DNA of 64,000 bases from a virus: IMG/VR virus record IMGVR_UViG_3300050120_000230, positions 276,325-340,324 of that record. One strand, written 5' to 3'. The position numbers were made by a program, and so were the translations under genes. This document shows, in pieces, positions 54,860 to 62,174 of this stretch. Under the pieces are notes generated by a model. That model did not search any database. It had not been told where the DNA came from and saw only the letters and a list, made by a program, of their open reading frames with translations. Position 1 is the stretch's first letter. Each line of letters starts with the position of its first letter.

Positions 54860-55383
54860 TTTCAATCGAACAATTCATAAATCAGCACCACGATCATACC
54901 CTCCATGCAGGTGACTTCGAGGCGGCCGGTTTCTATTCGGTGAACTACGGTAGGACGGAAACCCACATCGAGTGGAGTGAATTGCACAAGATGTGTCAAA
55001 GCATCTTCGGGCATTACGGGTTCATGTGGACTGGCTCGATTTTTTGGTTCGAAAACGAGAACAACGCCTTTCTATTCAAGTGTCTCTTCAATTGGGGACT
55101 TGGCGATCTCGCGAGAAATTTCCACTTCGCCATTCGGGTGATCGAGGAAGAATATACGAGATACAACCAAACTGAAGAGGCGGTCGTAGTCGCTCAGCGG
55201 TTGCGAAAAGACTACGGCGTTCGAATTTCAACCGACTCTCTTTATATGGGTAGGTGGATCGGGTTGCAATCTGAGCGAGATGCGATGTATGCTCGCCTGA
55301 TGTTACCGAACCATGTGTTCGTGAAGCTCCATGAGCTTCGCGCTACCAGAATGGAACTCATGAATGGCTCACGATCCGATTGA
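54838..55383 (+). CDS. protein with two DAxLFKM-type domains (181 aa)
   Basis: ATG 54838, 22 bases inside the previous gene. First half ends FENENNAFLFKCLFNWG; second half ends LQSERDAMYARLMLPN. Both follow the DAxLFKM motif, so the protein looks like an internal duplication of the family domain. No other domain seen. Confidence 0.7.
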   Translation: MASRPSVISIEQFINQHHDHTLHAGDFEAAGFYSVNYGRTETHIEWSELHKMCQSIFGHYGFMWTGSIFWFENENNAFLFKCLFNWGLGDLARNFHFAIRVIEEEYTRYNQTEEAVVVAQRLRKDYGVRISTDSLYMGRWIGLQSERDAMYARLMLPNHVFVKLHELRATRMELMNGSRSD

Positions 55384-55750
55384 CGTTCACGTTGGCTTTC
55401 GCATCCGTCTGTGCCGGAAGTCCCAAGGTATCTCTCAGGATACCCTCGCCCATCACATCGGCCTGACTTTTCAACAGGTCCAGAAATACGAGAACGGCGC
55501 CAATCGAGTGTCGTCCTCGATGTTGTGGCGAATCGCCGATTGTCTCGGTGAACCGATCTCGTATTTCTTCGAGGGGCTCGAAGGTAAGACCGGTCGGGAT
55601 GCGGCTTCGTTCGAACGCCGGGCGGCCGAAGCCGCACTGATGATGCCCGCCATGCTCAACATCACCAAGCTGGACCGAAAGCAGCGGGCAGCGATCTCCG
55701 ATCTGATTTTGTCGATGGTGCCGTCTGAAGGACTTATTGCAGCAGAGTGA
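55364..55750 (+). CDS. XRE-family transcription regulator (128 aa)
   Basis: Residues 7-70 match a Cro/C1-type helix-turn-helix: VGFRIRLCRKSQGISQDTLA, then HHIGLTFQQVQKYENGANRV, then SSSMLWRIADCLGEPISYFF. The FQQVQKYENGANR recognition helix is close to alphaproteobacterial XRE regulators. It may bind one of the phage operators, for example the inverted repeat TTGGTTGACCAA; that is inference. Overlaps the previous gene by 20 bases. C-terminal half is helical and probably for dimers. Confidence 0.85.
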   Translation: MAHDPIDVHVGFRIRLCRKSQGISQDTLAHHIGLTFQQVQKYENGANRVSSSMLWRIADCLGEPISYFFEGLEGKTGRDAASFERRAAEAALMMPAMLNITKLDRKQRAAISDLILSMVPSEGLIAAE

Positions 55751-55763
55751 TCCTTTCGGCGAA

Positions 55764-55771
55764 GATAAATA
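55764..55771 (+). promoter_or_regulatory. late promoter GATAAATA
   Basis: GATAAATA followed by 35 bases and the TTG start of the glycosyltransferase gene, which has AGGAG. Confidence 0.6.
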
Positions 55772-55806
55772 ACACCACAGTTATTTACCTTTGCAGGAGC
55801 ACTCAG

Positions 55807-56661
55807 TTGTCAAAAAAGCCGGAGAAGAAAGACCTCGTTCTCGGAGCCGTGGGCGGCTATCAGTGGAACCAGATCGATGTATGGGCCTTAAGCCTTGTCA
55901 AATCTGGGTTCACCGGAATCGGTGCCGTCATCGTCTATGATGACAACAAGGTGGTCATCGACAATCTCCGCAGCATCGGGTTCCAAGTCATCACGATGCC
56001 GCTCCGTGGATCGGTCTTCAATCAACGGTTCTATGATTTCTACGAGGTGATGGCCGGGGCGCTAGCCGATCTTCGCTATGCCGTTGTGACCGACGTGCGC
56101 GATGTCTATTTCCAGACCGACCCCACCGTGTGGATCGAAAAGAACCTCAAGAAGGGGAAGCAGTTTCTCGCGGTCTCTGAGGGCATTCAGTTCAAGAACG
56201 AGGCATGGAACGCTGGGAACGTCAACAGCGGCTACCCGACGCTCGCAGGCCGCGTATTGGACAAGACAGTCTACAACGTCGGTGTGCTCGCCGGTGAGGC
56301 TCCGGCCGTTGCCGACCTTTGCCTGTCCGTGGGCATGACAGCGAAATCGAGCGGGTTCAACGTGGCCGATCAGAGTGGCTACAACATCCTCCTCGACATG
56401 GAGCCCTACAAGCGGACAGCGCAGATCGTGAACTCCGAGGACGGGTTCGCCTGCCAAGCAGGAACTTTCGCCGATCCGACTAAGGTTGCGGGCTTCAGGC
56501 CGCATCTGCTTGAGCCGGAGCCGGTGCTCACGGATGCGGGTGTTACGACCGCCGGTGGTCTGCTCTATCCAGTCGTGCACCAATATGATCGGGTGCCGGA
56601 GTGGAATACGAAGCTGAGAGGGCTACTGAGCGCAAAACTCAGCGCGCAGGCGGCAGCATGA
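55807..56661 (+). CDS. GT-A type glycosyltransferase-like protein (284 aa)
   Basis: TTG 55807 has AGGAG seven bases upstream; a GTG at 55747 is the alternative and lies before the late promoter. Seen: DLVLGAVGGYQWNQIDVWAL, VIVYDDNKVVIDNLRSIG, and VVTDVRDVYFQTDPTVWI with a DxD-like VTDVRD motif, as in nucleotide-sugar glycosyltransferases of GT-A fold. VYNVGVLAGEAPAVADLCL and a VHQYDRVPEWN segment near the end fit the acceptor side. Probably glycosylates phage DNA, a protein or cell-surface sugar. Confidence 0.65.
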   Translation: MSKKPEKKDLVLGAVGGYQWNQIDVWALSLVKSGFTGIGAVIVYDDNKVVIDNLRSIGFQVITMPLRGSVFNQRFYDFYEVMAGALADLRYAVVTDVRDVYFQTDPTVWIEKNLKKGKQFLAVSEGIQFKNEAWNAGNVNSGYPTLAGRVLDKTVYNVGVLAGEAPAVADLCLSVGMTAKSSGFNVADQSGYNILLDMEPYKRTAQIVNSEDGFACQAGTFADPTKVAGFRPHLLEPEPVLTDAGVTTAGGLLYPVVHQYDRVPEWNTKLRGLLSAKLSAQAAA

Positions 56662-56768
56662 ACGGGCGATCAATTCTGAATGCGGCAGCACTGGCATTCC
56701 TGTGGTGGGCAGTCTGGACGGGGTGCAACTACTTCTTCCACACCGTCACCCATCTTGTGCCGACCTAG
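56658..56768 (+). CDS. tiny membrane peptide (36 aa)
   Basis: ATG overlaps the preceding stop. Hydrophobic, Trp-rich helix (NAAALAFLWWAVWTGCNYFF). Could be a small holin-like or leader peptide; that is only a guess. Confidence 0.5.
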   Translation: MNGRSILNAAALAFLWWAVWTGCNYFFHTVTHLVPT

Positions 56769-57049
56769 AACCAGAATATCTTGAAGAGCGCGGCCGATTT
56801 TGCGTTCTTGAAAATCAAGCGAACGCCGGATCGCCGGTGTTCGCATTTGGTCCCTTCAAGATTTTCCATGATCCAATCCCAGACGACTCGTTTGAGACGG
56901 TAATACGGAACGCTTGGATATTTTACGACCCGACCTTTCGATTGGATATTCACACTCGACATACCCCAGTCAAGTAGATGATGATCTGAGAGCAAGTCGA
57001 TCACCGCAACCAGTTCTGGTTCTGGCTCCGTGAATACAAGTGGAATCAT
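56765..57049 (-). CDS. AALFKIFW-family protein (94 aa)
   Basis: Minus-strand gene at the end of a tandem set. Ends NAKSAALFKIFWF. The helix YRLKRVVWDWIMENLEGTKC is the family helix. Convergent with the tiny plus-strand gene. Confidence 0.7.
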   Translation of the reverse strand: MIPLVFTEPEPELVAVIDLLSDHHLLDWGMSSVNIQSKGRVVKYPSVPYYRLKRVVWDWIMENLEGTKCEHRRSGVRLIFKNAKSAALFKIFWF

Positions 57050-57267
57050 AGCCAGAACAATTTGAACATTGCCGCGTCTTCTTTACGCTTAAACAACAAA
57101 CCAACGGTCATTTCACCACGATGATAGTCGTAGAAACCTTTGCAGTTGCCCTCCAACCAGTGCTCTACCTCCTCGGTGAGATGGACTTGGTCGCCGAATA
57201 CCGGTGCTTTCTCAACAATTTTCGGATTCCGCTTTAGGTCGAGCGAGAACATGAATGATGAGAACAT
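57046..57267 (-). CDS. DAAMFKLFW-family protein (73 aa)
   Basis: ATG 57267 overlaps the upstream stop. Ends KRKEDAAMFKLFWL; helix LTEEVEHWLEGNCKGFYDYH. A short, almost minimal version of the family domain. Confidence 0.7.
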   Translation of the reverse strand: MFSSFMFSLDLKRNPKIVEKAPVFGDQVHLTEEVEHWLEGNCKGFYDYHRGEMTVGLLFKRKEDAAMFKLFWL

Positions 57268-57632
57268 CAGAGCCAAAACATTTTGAAGAGAACAGCGTCA
57301 CGTTCTGACGCGAAGACAATTTCCATCAAGAAATTGGCGGCGGGGTGCTGGCGGGTTGTGAAACCGGAAGTATTCTCTTCCGCCCATGCCCGAGCGGCGA
57401 CGCCCAACATTGGTTTTGACTGGCTCTCGTAACTGTAGGGGCTATCCCAGTGACAAACTGGGTTACTATTGAATGCACTGAGCACCACGCTGTTTGGCGC
57501 TGCCGGAGCATCGGTCACCGGAGGGAGTTTATTGAAATCGCGGATGATTGCGCTGAGATCGCCGGGCTCGTGCTTCATCGACATGAGCACCCACACTTTA
57601 TCCCACTTGGCGCGAAGGGCTTTCCTGAGCAT
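57267..57632 (-). CDS. DAVLFKMFW-family protein (121 aa)
   Basis: Ends FASERDAVLFKMFWL. The helix is LGVAARAWAEENTSGFTTRQ. The N-terminal 50 residues are extra (basic AKWDKVWVLMSMKHEPG). Coupled at both ends by overlapping codons. Confidence 0.7.
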   Translation of the reverse strand: MLRKALRAKWDKVWVLMSMKHEPGDLSAIIRDFNKLPPVTDAPAAPNSVVLSAFNSNPVCHWDSPYSYESQSKPMLGVAARAWAEENTSGFTTRQHPAANFLMEIVFASERDAVLFKMFWL

Positions 57633-57841
57633 CAGGCGGCCAGTTGCGCTTGAGGCTTCGTCGAGAGGAAGACCATTTTCTCCACCACTTTTCGAACACG
57701 AGTCTGCTGTCCCATCCGAATCATGTAGGCTTCGGCCGCGTCCACCGCAACTTTCGGTTTGATGCCGGGCGACATGTGCTCTTCGACTGCGACCCAGACT
57801 TTACCGTAGACGTTAGCCTCTACGACGAACTTCGTGCTCAT
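57632..57841 (-). CDS. hypothetical protein (69 aa)
   Basis: ATG 57841 in a TGATG junction. Strand-rich start (KFVVEANVYGKVWVAVEEH), then a helix. Lacks the FKM ending of its neighbours. No family recognised. Confidence 0.6.
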   Translation of the reverse strand: MSTKFVVEANVYGKVWVAVEEHMSPGIKPKVAVDAAEAYMIRMGQQTRVRKVVEKMVFLSTKPQAQLAA

Positions 57842-58233
57842 CCCCACCTCATCTTGAATAACAGGGCATCGTTTTCTTCACGGAAACAGACTGCCTCGCC
57901 ACCTTTTTCGAGAAGCTCACGTTCACCTCTCTGGATGCCATAGGCAACCAGATCGCGCGGTGGAAATGTCGGATATGGTCCCCACCGATCACTCCACTCA
58001 AACGTGAACCATTTTTGGTTGGGATATTGTCCGGCCGAAAGTTGGCTTCCTTTGCCGACGTTTTCATCGAGCCACTGCAAGCGTTCCGAAGCATATTTCC
58101 TCGTTCGGAACACGTCTTCGTAGAACACTTCGTTGTAAGTGCCCGGCGTCATCATGACGAAGTGTGGGAAGATATTGTTGGCCCTGAACTCATACACGAG
58201 TTGTACGGGATCGACTTTTCTAAGCTTGTTCAA
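57838..58233 (-). CDS. DALLFKMRW-family protein (131 aa)
   Basis: Ends FREENDALLFKMRWG. Larger member with helix YASERLQWLDENVGKG early and a long strand region between it and the motif. Coupled to neighbours by overlaps. Confidence 0.7.
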   Translation of the reverse strand: MNKLRKVDPVQLVYEFRANNIFPHFVMMTPGTYNEVFYEDVFRTRKYASERLQWLDENVGKGSQLSAGQYPNQKWFTFEWSDRWGPYPTFPPRDLVAYGIQRGERELLEKGGEAVCFREENDALLFKMRWG

Positions 58234-58525
58234 GTTCCCACTCGGCGTGTGGGACGACTACGAACTCATCGCCTTCTTGCAGAACGATCAACTTCGACAT
58301 GTCGGCTTCGAAAATGGCGCCCATCGGATATTTCGCCGGGAACGAACCCTCGGCGTGGCCAACCACTTCAAAGCGACCGTCGTCGAACAGTTCCGTAGCC
58401 CGAACCCAGACACGCTGCCCGTAACGTTCTGCGTAGATCACGACGGGCAGACGGGTGGCGCGCATGAAGCCGCGAGCCACTTCCCAGTAGTGGCCTTCGC
58501 TCTTGATGTGGCGCCAGAGGATCAC
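58220..58525 (-). CDS. hypothetical protein (101 aa)
   Basis: GTG 58525 in a GTGA junction with the upstream stop; a longer frame to 58636 exists but covers the upstream gene. Strand-rich with EGHYWEVARGFMRATRLPVV and a C-terminal VLQEGDEFVVVPHAEWELEQ segment. No family recognised. Confidence 0.6.
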   Translation of the reverse strand: MILWRHIKSEGHYWEVARGFMRATRLPVVIYAERYGQRVWVRATELFDDGRFEVVGHAEGSFPAKYPMGAIFEADMSKLIVLQEGDEFVVVPHAEWELEQA

Positions 58526-58704
58526 GGCACGTCGCCCAAGCCGGGCTGGCGTGTGAAAGCCATCGACTTCGCAATCTTCAGCGCCGTCGCCTTGATGACG
58601 TGTTCCGGCGTATCTTGCTGACCTTCGGCCCGCCACCGATCAGTGACCTTGCGGACAAACTCTTCCGAAAGCGCGAGCAGAGCGGGATGGATGACTTTCG
58701 GCAT
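58522..58704 (-). CDS. hypothetical protein (60 aa)
   Basis: First gene of the minus-strand block that runs down to 56765. GGAG before the ATG. Helical: LLALSEEFVRKVTDRWRAEG followed by TPEHVIKATALKIAKSM. No family recognised. Confidence 0.6.
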   Translation of the reverse strand: MPKVIHPALLALSEEFVRKVTDRWRAEGQQDTPEHVIKATALKIAKSMAFTRQPGLGDVP

Positions 58705-58950
58705 AGGTCACTCCGAAATAAGGGAAATGAAAGTGGGGCAAGCCAGAGCTAACAACGTGCAACATGCAACGCACAAGGAACAATTCACAAAAATCCCAAC
58801 AGCCCCCAACAACGAACAACAGTCACTCAGGACTGGCGGCCTAGACCGAACAGGGGCAGCAAGGGATTGTCCCAATAAAGGGTGAGGTTCAAGCCCGCAG
58901 GCTGGAACGGTTCCATGATGGGTTGCGCTGTCTCGTCTCCCACTTTCACC
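58705..58950. other. non-coding gap with A/C-rich sequence
   Basis: About 250 bases with no convincing gene: an A/C-rich part, then a mixed part. The promoter of the minus-strand gene at 58704 must lie here, but no clear -35/-10 or TAAATA was found. Confidence 0.4.
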
Positions 58951-58985
58951 CGCGCCGAAGCGCGTAGCGGCGACGGCCGAAGCCG
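58951..58985 (-). terminator. tandem UUCG hairpins (minus)
   Basis: On the minus strand, CGCGC-TTCG-GCGCG (58964-58951) and CGGC-TTCG-GCCG (58985-58974) are two tandem stable hairpins with UUCG loops, just after the minus-strand gene 59597-59001. T4 terminators often use such loops. No T-run follows. Confidence 0.55.
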
Positions 58986-59000
58986 CGCGCCGTGTCTCAG

Positions 59001-59597
59001 TTAGATGAGCTTGAACTCATTCAGCAACGCGACGGTGGCCTCCGAGAGGGTGACCTTCTTCGTCATGTTGAGCGTGAGAAGCTCATCGGCGATGGCGACC
59101 TTCCGACGACGGATCGTCGAAAGTTGTTCTTGCAGACCGCTGGCCACATCGGACGTGAGCACGCTCACGGTGATGGCCTCTTCGCGGTGATAGCTCTCGA
59201 CCACGGCCTTCTGACGCTCCTTCAGAGCGTCGAGCTTAGCTTGCGCGACGGACGAGTCGGTGTCCACCGTGTCATCGAAGGGATTGGCCTTGCCGCCAAC
59301 GGCGGCGGTGATGAGCTTTTCGGTGGCGTCAAGCGCCGCCTTCTCGGTCAGCCGAGCAGACACGCCATTCACGGCGTTCTGAGCGCCAATGGCGCCACGG
59401 ATTTCGAACGAGGCTCCGACCAACGCCGTAACCTTCGCCGAGTTCGCGAGGAGCTTCTCTTGGGCTTCCTTCACCGCGTCGGCGACCGACGTTTCGGTAT
59501 AGATGGAAACCGACACCGACTTGGTGAGCGGAAGGGCGCGGCTGGCCTCGATCAGCGATTGCGAGAGGGCGGCGGCCTTACGGAGGGTGACTTCCAT
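59001..59597 (-). CDS. hypothetical helical protein (198 aa)
   Basis: Mostly helical, Ala/Lys/Glu/Val-rich, without Cys or Trp. Starts MEVTLRKAAALSQSLIEASR; has DAVKEAQEKLLANSAKVTAL and later LDALKERQKAVVESYHREEA, suggesting a coiled-coil or scaffold-type protein. A short upstream GAAGAAAA may serve as a ribosome-binding site. No family recognised. Confidence 0.65.
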   Translation of the reverse strand: MEVTLRKAAALSQSLIEASRALPLTKSVSVSIYTETSVADAVKEAQEKLLANSAKVTALVGASFEIRGAIGAQNAVNGVSARLTEKAALDATEKLITAAVGGKANPFDDTVDTDSSVAQAKLDALKERQKAVVESYHREEAITVSVLTSDVASGLQEQLSTIRRRKVAIADELLTLNMTKKVTLSEATVALLNEFKLI

Positions 59598-59658
59598 TTT
59601 TCTTCAACGACCGGTTGGCCGTTCCTTCTGCTGAACATTTGATTAAGACTGGACCGTA

Positions 59659-60102
59659 TCAGGAAAAATCTGGTGATCCAAATACTTTTTTCAGTCCAGA
59701 TTCCGCTTCTTCTTGGCGTGCGCGGTGTGCGCGAATGGAAGCGAAAGCCCAACCCATTGTGGTCAAAGCTAATGAGGCGCCGAAAATGGGAACGAAGTCT
59801 CCCCAAAATCTGAACGTTGCCCCACGGTAGAGCAACGTGCCTTGCAACACGGCGATGATCGCAGCCCACCACATGAAGAACCGATATTTCCGCCAGCCAT
59901 CATTTCTCGGCGCCTTGTCCGGCACCGTAAGAACCGACCACGCCATGTCTCCAAACCAGACGCCGAAGACCAGTGAACCAAACAACAAACGGCCAAGCGG
60001 CGGAAGCGGTGGTTCCCACATCACGCACCACATACCGAACGTCACCGCCGCGAAGAACGCTACACATCCAAACAGGATGGTCGTGCTGCGGAGGCGGGTC
60101 AT
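59659..60102 (-). CDS. multi-pass membrane protein (147 aa)
   Basis: Four hydrophobic segments: TILFGCVAFFAAVTFGMWCV, LLFGSLVFGVWFGDMAWSVL, FFMWWAAIIAVLQGTLLY, and FVPIFGASLALTTMGWAFAS. Basic N-terminus and C-terminal tail. Probably in the host inner membrane. Function unknown. Overlaps the Thg1 gene by four bases. Confidence 0.75.
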   Translation of the reverse strand: MTRLRSTTILFGCVAFFAAVTFGMWCVMWEPPLPPLGRLLFGSLVFGVWFGDMAWSVLTVPDKAPRNDGWRKYRFFMWWAAIIAVLQGTLLYRGATFRFWGDFVPIFGASLALTTMGWAFASIRAHRARQEEAESGLKKVFGSPDFS

Positions 60103-60851
60103 GCAACCGCCAGCAAAGGACGCATGATTGGGTCGGCCCCGCCGAAGATCACTTCGGTGCGGTTGTCCACGAGCCGGAACGGCACATGGAACGTATTCAT
60201 GACCGACCGGCTAGTCACCTCGTCCAGTTCACGACGAACGAACGTACCGAGACGGAAAGCGTCAGGATAGTCGGAGAATCGAATACCCTTGTCTTGCAGC
60301 ATCTCGATCATCGCAGCTTGATTCTGCCCGTGCATTTGCTTCGGTGAATAGTGGGCGCGCGTAGCCATGCTGACCGCGTTCTTCGTCGCATCGAGCGAGC
60401 GCCACAGGAACATGTTTGCGGCTTCGTAGGGCAACGGGAGTTGCAGAACACGGGCGTCGAAAGCCGGAAAACGATCCTCGTAGGGCTGCCAACCACGAAT
60501 GGCCCGGCCAAAGCCAGCCGTCGCCATCGCCGCGAGCACGCTGGTCATCTTGGCGATTTTGCCGTCGAAGAAAATCGAACCGGTATAGTCAGGCGCGAGC
60601 CATGCGAGGCTGATCTCGTCCGACTGGACATAGCCGATGTTGGCGTGGGTTTCCTTCACCAAATACTTGGTGGTCTCGATCATGGCGTGAGTCATGGCCG
60701 CGTCGAATGGACGGGCCATTCCCTTGGTGAACTTGGAGAAGCCGCGACCATCGATCCGAGCATAGACCGGCAGCATCGGGAGGAACTTCCGCCCGGTCTC
60801 ATGCCGCTCATATTCTTTCATCCGGTCGCCCAGATCGTCCTTCTTAGTCAT
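60099..60851 (-). CDS. tRNA-His guanylyltransferase (Thg1-like)
   Basis: 250 residues. YARIDGRGFSKFTKG (metal-binding Asp34 in the GRGF context) and GYVQSDEISL (Ser77, Asp78, Glu79) are the two hallmark Thg1 motifs; LPYEAANMFLWRSLDATKNA and SMATRAHY are the further family landmarks. Thg1 adds G to the 5' end of tRNA-His, or repairs tRNA 5' ends in Thg1-like proteins (TLPs). No tRNA-His is in this window. Overlaps both neighbours. Confidence 0.9.
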   Translation of the reverse strand: MTKKDDLGDRMKEYERHETGRKFLPMLPVYARIDGRGFSKFTKGMARPFDAAMTHAMIETTKYLVKETHANIGYVQSDEISLAWLAPDYTGSIFFDGKIAKMTSVLAAMATAGFGRAIRGWQPYEDRFPAFDARVLQLPLPYEAANMFLWRSLDATKNAVSMATRAHYSPKQMHGQNQAAMIEMLQDKGIRFSDYPDAFRLGTFVRRELDEVTSRSVMNTFHVPFRLVDNRTEVIFGGADPIMRPLLAVA

Positions 60852-61119
60852 AGAGCTTCCCTCTGAAACCCGCTGTATCGTTCAAGAATGCAAACGGTGA
60901 GATCAACAACATAAGACCCCCGCCGATGAGTTCAAACAGTGTGTGGCCCCACCATGGTTCGTGATGCATGAGCATCCAAACACCCAAGGCGAAAAACACA
61001 CCACCGAATATAGCAATGATTGAATAGAAAACCAAGAACTTCAATGTGCCATACATTTTCACTTCGGCACGTTCCCAGTCGTCATCTCGCTTTCGATTCA
61101 TCATGTATCGGTCATGCAT
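60844..61119 (-). CDS. small membrane protein, two helices (91 aa)
   Basis: Basic N-terminal region (MHDRYMMNRKRDDDWERAEV), hydrophobic FLVFYSIIAIFGGVFFALGV and TLFELIGGGLMLLISPFAFL. ATG 61119 overlaps the upstream stop; a GTG at 61128 is an alternative. Function unknown. Confidence 0.65.
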   Translation of the reverse strand: MHDRYMMNRKRDDDWERAEVKMYGTLKFLVFYSIIAIFGGVFFALGVWMLMHHEPWWGHTLFELIGGGLMLLISPFAFLNDTAGFRGKLYD

Positions 61120-61462
61120 CGATTTCACCCGACAACATGATGAAAGTCAGATCGCGAAGGAAGTTATCATAACCGTGAGCAGTGGTTGACCTGTCCTGTT
61201 GATAGGCCACCCATGTTGCCTTCCAGTCAGGTGCGAGAAGTGTATGGAAGAACTTCGCAGGTTTAGGTTCACCATCGCCTGCTTGGAAAACGGCCGCGTT
61301 GTATTCACAGATGACGATTATATCCAAATCAATACCCGCGACTCGCATACGTCGATCATCGGGTCCGCGCATTATGTTGCGGCCATATTTGGAGACATGG
61401 TTCGCCAACCGGAAAAGCTGTTCTTCCGTGCTTTCATCAAGTTTTACCGGCGATGAGTTCAA
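61112..61462 (-). CDS. DLTFIML-family protein (116 aa)
   Basis: TTG 61462 is chosen because AGGAG lies eight bases upstream; a TTG at 61486 would overlap the -10 of the promoter. Near the C-terminus, YDNFLRDLTFIMLSGEIDA is a variant of the DMTIARM motif. Function unknown. Confidence 0.6.
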   Translation of the reverse strand: MNSSPVKLDESTEEQLFRLANHVSKYGRNIMRGPDDRRMRVAGIDLDIIVICEYNAAVFQAGDGEPKPAKFFHTLLAPDWKATWVAYQQDRSTTAHGYDNFLRDLTFIMLSGEIDA

Positions 61463-61484
61463 GAGGTCTCCTATCTTCGAGACC

Positions 61485-61512
61485 AACCTAGCTCATATTT
61501 GATTTTGGTCCA
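61485..61512 (-). promoter_or_regulatory. early-type promoter (minus), weak
   Basis: Minus strand: TGGACC (61512-61507), 16 bases, TAGGTT (61490-61485), the same -10 as at 23357 and 22596. It overlaps the 3' end of the upstream gene. Confidence 0.45.
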
Positions 61513-61924
61513 CCAGATAATCGCGGCGACGATCCATATCGACGAGTTTGTCCAGCACAGCTTTATAGTCCCGCTCGTGCTCATCACCGTTGAACTTCTC
61601 GATGATGGCGCTGTGCTCGCTGGCTTGTCGGAACTTGTGGTGGATGATGTTCGTCACATAGGAGAACGGAATGTCTGCGGCGGCCAACCGTTCTTCCAAA
61701 ACCGTCTTGGCTTTTTCGTTCGCCGCGTCGAACCACATCTTCATCAACGTGTGACGATAGGGGTTGTTGAGCTTCATCATCTCCCGCAGGCCACCGAAGT
61801 AGGGCGTGAATACGTTGGTCACCGCCGTGGCCAATTTGGCATCACCGTGCCGATTCAGTTTCTCAGCTAAGATACGGCAGGCGGGAGTCCGGCCAAATGT
61901 TTGGAGATCAAGGTTTAAGCTCAT
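61493..61924 (-). CDS. hypothetical protein (143 aa)
   Basis: ATG 61924 overlaps the upstream gene; the longer frame to 62104 conflicts with it. Starts MSLNLDLQTFGRTPACRILA; helical, with EERLAAADIPFSYVTNIIHH and a C-terminal LVDMDRRRDYLVDQNQI. No family recognised. Confidence 0.6.
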   Translation of the reverse strand: MSLNLDLQTFGRTPACRILAEKLNRHGDAKLATAVTNVFTPYFGGLREMMKLNNPYRHTLMKMWFDAANEKAKTVLEERLAAADIPFSYVTNIIHHKFRQASEHSAIIEKFNGDEHERDYKAVLDKLVDMDRRRDYLVDQNQI

Positions 61925-62174
61925 ATCGTTTCCCACCATCACCAACGAACAGCCTGAACAGGGCGGCTTCTTGCTCCTGTTCAAATAGGAAGGTGATGAA
62001 CCTAAAGCCAGAGTAACTGGACGAGCCAATGGTGAACCGGTAATTGCAATCTCGCGCAACGAGATAATCGTTCCATTCTTCCAATCGAAACTCGATGTCG
62101 CCATCGGTCAAATAGAACTGGAACTTGGTCCAAGACTCGATCTCCTCTTGCGTGAGGGGTGAGACCGATTTCAT
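61908..62174 (-). CDS. AALFRLF-family protein (88 aa)
   Basis: C-terminal FLFEQEQEAALFRLFVGD is a variant of the DAxLFKM motif with Arg for Lys. Helix part: LTQEEIESWTKFQFYLTD. Coupled to the previous gene. Confidence 0.65.
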   Translation of the reverse strand: MKSVSPLTQEEIESWTKFQFYLTDGDIEFRLEEWNDYLVARDCNYRFTIGSSSYSGFRFITFLFEQEQEAALFRLFVGDGGKRYELKP

